Assembly: GCA_030840415.1 (NCBI GenBank)
Contig: JAVEEO010000247.1
Coordinates: 1 to 8,026, forward strand
Origin: Pseudonocardiales bacterium
Lineage (GTDB): Bacteria > Actinomycetota > Actinomycetes > Mycobacteriales > Jatrophihabitantaceae
Direction of reading: 5' to 3'
Length of the DNA: 8,026 bases
Shown here: one piece after another, positions 5,537 through 8,026 of the stretch
Position numbering within the stretch: the stretch's first letter is position 1
Layout: every line of letters begins with the position of its first letter
Notes under the pieces: generated by a model
Databases searched by the model: none
Told to the model about the DNA's origin: nothing
Seen by the model: only the letters and a program-made list of their open reading frames with translations
Made by a program: the position numbers and the translations under genes

Positions 5537-6562
5537 ATGACCTACCTCGCCGCCGAGAACCGCTACGACCGCATGACCTACCGCCGGGTGGGCCGCAGCG
5601 GGATCAAGCTTCCGCTGATCTCGCTGGGTCTGTGGCACAACTTCGGTGGCGACCGGCCGCTGGAGACCCAGCGGGCGATCCTGCGGCGCGCCTTCGACCT
5701 CGGCGTCGTCCACTTCGACCTGGCCAACAACTACGGCCCGCCGTACGGCTCGGCCGAGTCGAACTTCGGCATCCTCTACGCCCAGGACTTCCGCCCATAC
5801 CGCGACGAGCTGTTCCTGTCCACCAAGGCCGGCTGGGACATGTGGCCGGGGCCGTACGGCGACCTGGGCTCCCGCAAGTACCTGCTGGCCAGCCTGGACC
5901 AGTCGCTGCGGCGGATGGGGGTGGACTACGTCGACGTCTTCTACCACCACCGCAACGATCCGGACACGCCGCTGGAGGAGACCATGGGGGCGCTGGACCA
6001 GGCGGTCCGCTCCGGCAAGGCGCTCTACGCCGGCATCTCCTCCTACTCCCCGCAGCGAACCGCCGAGGCCGCCCGGATCCTGCGCGAGTTGGGCACCCCG
6101 CTGTTCATCCACCAGCCGTCCTACTCGCTGCTCAACCGCTGGATCGAGGGCGGCCTGCTCGACGTCACCGATGAGGTGGGTGCCGGCGTGATCGCCTTTT
6201 CCCCGCTGGCCCAAGGAATGCTGACCGACAAGTACCTCGACGGGGTACCGGCCGGCTCGCGGATGGCGGCCAACACCTCGCTGCCGGCCGAGCTGCTGAC
6301 CGAGCAGAACCTGGCCCACATCCGGGCGCTGAACGAGATCGCCGGACGGCGCGGCCAGTCGCTGGCCCAGCTGGCCCTGGCCTGGGCGGCCCGGGACGAG
6401 CGGGTCAGCTCGGTGCTGATCGGCGCCTCCTCGGTGCGCCAGTTGGAGCAGAACATCGCCGCGCTGGACAACCGGTCCTTCACCGCCGACGAACTCGCCG
6501 AGATCAACCAGCACGCGGTCGAGGGCGGCATCGACCTCTGGCGCGAGGTCGCCACCAGCTGA
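5537..6562 (+). CDS. yghZ: Aldo-keto reductase, YghZ type (L-glyceraldehyde 3-phosphate reductase family)
   Basis: A 341-residue NADPH-dependent reductase of the AKR14-like group. The E. coli homologue (about 346 residues) reduces L-glyceraldehyde 3-phosphate and detoxifies aldehydes such as methylglyoxal. The protein aligns from end to end with my memory of E. coli YghZ, including LSLGLWHNFG, FDLANNYGPP, STKAGWDMWPGPYG, SRKYLLASLDQSL, GISSYSP, IHQPSYSLLNRW and SVLIGAS. The AKR tetrad is present: D61, Y66, K97 and H138. The C-terminal SVLIGASSVRQLEQNI segment is the family's cofactor 2'-phosphate-binding region. The ATG at 5537 is chosen because the residues before the second ATG (5573) match the YghZ N-terminus (MxxLAxxxRYxxM). 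It stands alone between a terminator-like hairpin and the MFS gene 42 bases downstream, with which it could share a transcript. The in vivo substrate here is inferred from the family. Confidence 0.94.
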   Translation: MTYLAAENRYDRMTYRRVGRSGIKLPLISLGLWHNFGGDRPLETQRAILRRAFDLGVVHFDLANNYGPPYGSAESNFGILYAQDFRPYRDELFLSTKAGWDMWPGPYGDLGSRKYLLASLDQSLRRMGVDYVDVFYHHRNDPDTPLEETMGALDQAVRSGKALYAGISSYSPQRTAEAARILRELGTPLFIHQPSYSLLNRWIEGGLLDVTDEVGAGVIAFSPLAQGMLTDKYLDGVPAGSRMAANTSLPAELLTEQNLAHIRALNEIAGRRGQSLAQLALAWAARDERVSSVLIGASSVRQLEQNIAALDNRSFTADELAEINQHAVEGGIDLWREVATS

Positions 6563-6604
6563 GGTGACGATCACGCCGGGGAATGCCGGCCGGGCGCGAG
6601 GCAG

Positions 6605-7933
6605 TTGGCCTCTACCGTGACGACGTCTGCCTACTCCTCATCCGCCCTCGGCCGCACCGGCGAAACGACCTCGCCGGGAGCGTTCGGGCAGGCGCAGGTC
6701 GGCGGTCTCGACACCGTCGACGCGGCACCGGATGGCCGGCACCGGATCCTGATCGTGGCCGCCGTGATCCTCACCGGCCTGACCATGCGGGTCGCGGTCA
6801 CCAGCGTCGGCGCGCTGCTGACCGACCTGGAGCGCGGCCTGCACGCCTCGTCCTCGATCGCCGGCGTGATCACCACGTTGCCGGTGATCGCCTTCGCCGG
6901 CATCGGCTTCCTCGGCCCCCGGCTGGCGCACCGCTTCGGCGAGCACCGGCTGGTGACCGCCGCGCTGCTGGCCGCCACCACAGGCCTGGTGCTGCGGGCG
7001 GTGGCCGGCAGCGTCTGGCTGTTCGCGGTGCTGAGCATGCTGGCCCTGACCGGCGGCGCGATCGCCAACGTGCTGATGCCGGCGCTGGTCAAGCGGCACT
7101 TCCCGGACCGGATCGGGACGATGACGGCGGTCTACACCACCGCACTGGCCATCGGCATGACCGCCTCGGCCGGCCTATCGGTGCCGCTGGCCGACCTGGG
7201 TGGGCACAACTGGCGGTTCGGGATCGGCGCGTGGGCGCTACTCACCGCCGTCGCGGTGCTGCCCTGGCTGCCGATGCTGGCCGGGGATCGCCCGGACGCC
7301 GCGACGTTGCCGGACCGGGTGCCGCTGGGCCGGCTGCTGGGCAGCAAGCTGGCCTGGGCCCTGGTGCTGATGTTCGCCTTCCAGTCCTTCCAGGCCTACA
7401 TCGCCTTCGGCTGGTTCACCGACTTCTTCCGCTACCACCACCTCGACGCGACCCGGGCCGGCCTGCTGGTGGCCTTTTACGCGGCATTGTCGATCCCGGT
7501 CTCGATGGTGATCCCGGCGCTGGCGGTGCGTGGCCAGCGGCTGATCGTGCTGGGCTTGGCGGCCGCCACCCTGGTGTCCTACCTGGGCATGCTGGCGGCT
7601 CCGGTCGGCGGCGCCTGGCTGTGGATGCTGCTCGGCGGCATCGGCAGCGGGATGTTCCCGCTGACCTTGACCATGATCGGGCTGCGCTCACGCGAGCTCG
7701 CGACCACCGCGGCGCTGTCGGCCTTCGTCCAGGGCATCGGCTACATCCTGGCCGGAACCGGCCCGCTGCTGGTCGGGGTTCTGCTCGGGATCTCCGACAG
7801 CTGGACCTGGCCGCTGGTGCTGCTGATCCTGGCGGTGCTCGGATCAGCCAGTGCCGGCTGGTATGCCGGGCGCCCGGACTTCGTGGACGAGGAGCTCCGC
7901 CGGCCGGTGACCACGCCGCTGGGAGCTCAGTAG
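6605..7933 (+). CDS. MFS transporter, CynX/NimT family
   Basis: A 442-residue integral membrane transporter with about 12 predicted helices (roughly 47-71, 85-103, 115-133, 138-162, 170-193, 204-224, 248-273, 283-305, 311-331, 335-358, 366-391 and 399-420) and a cytoplasmic loop at 225-247. Family marks are LTMRVAVTSVGALL in helix 1 (cf. LNMRPLLTSVGPLL in E. coli CynX), the motif-A-like GFLGPRLAHRFGEHR at 101-115, LMPALVKRHFPDR at 157-169 and AFVQGIGYILAGTGPLLVGV at 373-392. The substrate is unknown; characterised relatives move cyanate or 2-nitroimidazole, and many are uncharacterised drug or small-anion exporters. There is a polar 45-residue N-terminal tail. The TTG start at 6605 follows GAGG (6598-6601) with only 3 bases of spacing; GTG at 6617 is an alternative with 15. 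No ATG occurs before helix 1. Its stop overlaps the 3' end of a convergent gene. Confidence 0.9.
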   Translation: MASTVTTSAYSSSALGRTGETTSPGAFGQAQVGGLDTVDAAPDGRHRILIVAAVILTGLTMRVAVTSVGALLTDLERGLHASSSIAGVITTLPVIAFAGIGFLGPRLAHRFGEHRLVTAALLAATTGLVLRAVAGSVWLFAVLSMLALTGGAIANVLMPALVKRHFPDRIGTMTAVYTTALAIGMTASAGLSVPLADLGGHNWRFGIGAWALLTAVAVLPWLPMLAGDRPDAATLPDRVPLGRLLGSKLAWALVLMFAFQSFQAYIAFGWFTDFFRYHHLDATRAGLLVAFYAALSIPVSMVIPALAVRGQRLIVLGLAAATLVSYLGMLAAPVGGAWLWMLLGGIGSGMFPLTLTMIGLRSRELATTAALSAFVQGIGYILAGTGPLLVGVLLGISDSWTWPLVLLILAVLGSASAGWYAGRPDFVDEELRRPVTTPLGAQ

Positions 7934-8026
7934 GCCTGCAGCCCGAGCCGGATGGCGACCAGCACACCGGCCGCGGCGATCAGCAGCCGTAACGGCCGGG
8001 CCGGTAGCCTGCGGACCACCAGCGGG
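7927..8026 (-). CDS. C-terminal end of a membrane permease, probably TauE/SafE (sulfite exporter) family; partial
   Basis: On the minus strand the frame is open from the window edge to a TGA at 7929-7927. It encodes 32 full codons, ending RLPARPLRLLIAAAGVLVAI then RLGLQAY. A short basic segment (VVRRLPARPLR), one hydrophobic helix and a short tail ending at the C-terminus are typical of TauE/SafE permeases, where an 'R-x-P-x-x-x-LR' loop leads into the last helix. Those proteins are thought to export sulfite, sulfoacetate or related sulfur anions. Only the end is visible, so the family call rests on that loop-plus-helix pattern. The gene converges on the MFS gene, and the two overlap by 7 bases across their stop codons. 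Confidence 0.6.
   Translation of the reverse strand, partial: PLVVRRLPARPLRLLIAAAGVLVAIRLGLQAY

Noticed and set aside
6575..6590. GCCGG-N6-CCGGC hairpin between the reductase and MFS genes as a terminator
   Set aside because: The stem is only five base pairs, with no T-tract and a gap of 42 bases. It is too weak to separate the two genes with confidence.
6583..7992. A 469-codon plus-strand frame, longer than the MFS gene it overlaps
   Set aside because: Its product is an Arg/Gly/Ala/Pro string with no membrane segments, whereas the overlapping frame gives a clear 12-helix CynX/NimT transporter.

Overview
This window is high-GC DNA with GC-rich third codon positions, GTG/TTG starts alongside ATG, and gene families typical of soil actinobacteria (a fadD-like ligase, a DUF4232 lipoprotein, and a secreted protein built from 'NHGF' repeats). 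I infer an actinomycete. The genus cannot be read from the window.

Layout: (1) 1-1263 is the 3' part of a fatty-acyl-CoA synthetase gene, cut by the window edge. (2) 1264-1766 is a roughly 500-base non-coding stretch. It holds a degenerate 31-33 bp tandem repeat that begins inside the ligase's last codons, a 10-bp palindrome, a 7+7 inverted repeat, two candidate promoters and a hairpin-rich leader. (3) 1767-4760 encodes a large exported modular protein: a very long signal peptide with its own 9-residue repeat, five ~105-residue repeats each with a cysteine pair, a fibronectin type III domain, and a ~280-residue C-terminal domain that I do not recognise as a named family. Its eight strand-like segments, with Glu after the fourth and seventh, suggest a TIM-barrel glycosidase. 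(4) 4774-5427, 13 bases downstream, encodes a DUF4232 lipoprotein, probably co-transcribed. (5) A hairpin at 5449-5484 probably ends that unit. (6) 5537-6562 is a YghZ-type aldo-keto reductase. (7) 6605-7933 is a CynX/NimT-type MFS transporter. (8) 7927-8026 on the minus strand is the C-terminal end of a membrane protein resembling TauE/SafE permeases. It is convergent with the MFS gene and overlaps its stop codon.

How the genes fit together: the secreted modular protein and the lipoprotein look like one cell-surface unit, with one product exported and the other anchored on the outer face of the membrane. The ligase, reductase and two transporters look like ordinary metabolic and transport genes with no evident common pathway. 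The most novel element is the C-terminal domain of the 997-residue secreted protein and its unusual promoter, leader and signal-peptide region. I saw no tRNA, rRNA, CRISPR array, transposase or phage gene.
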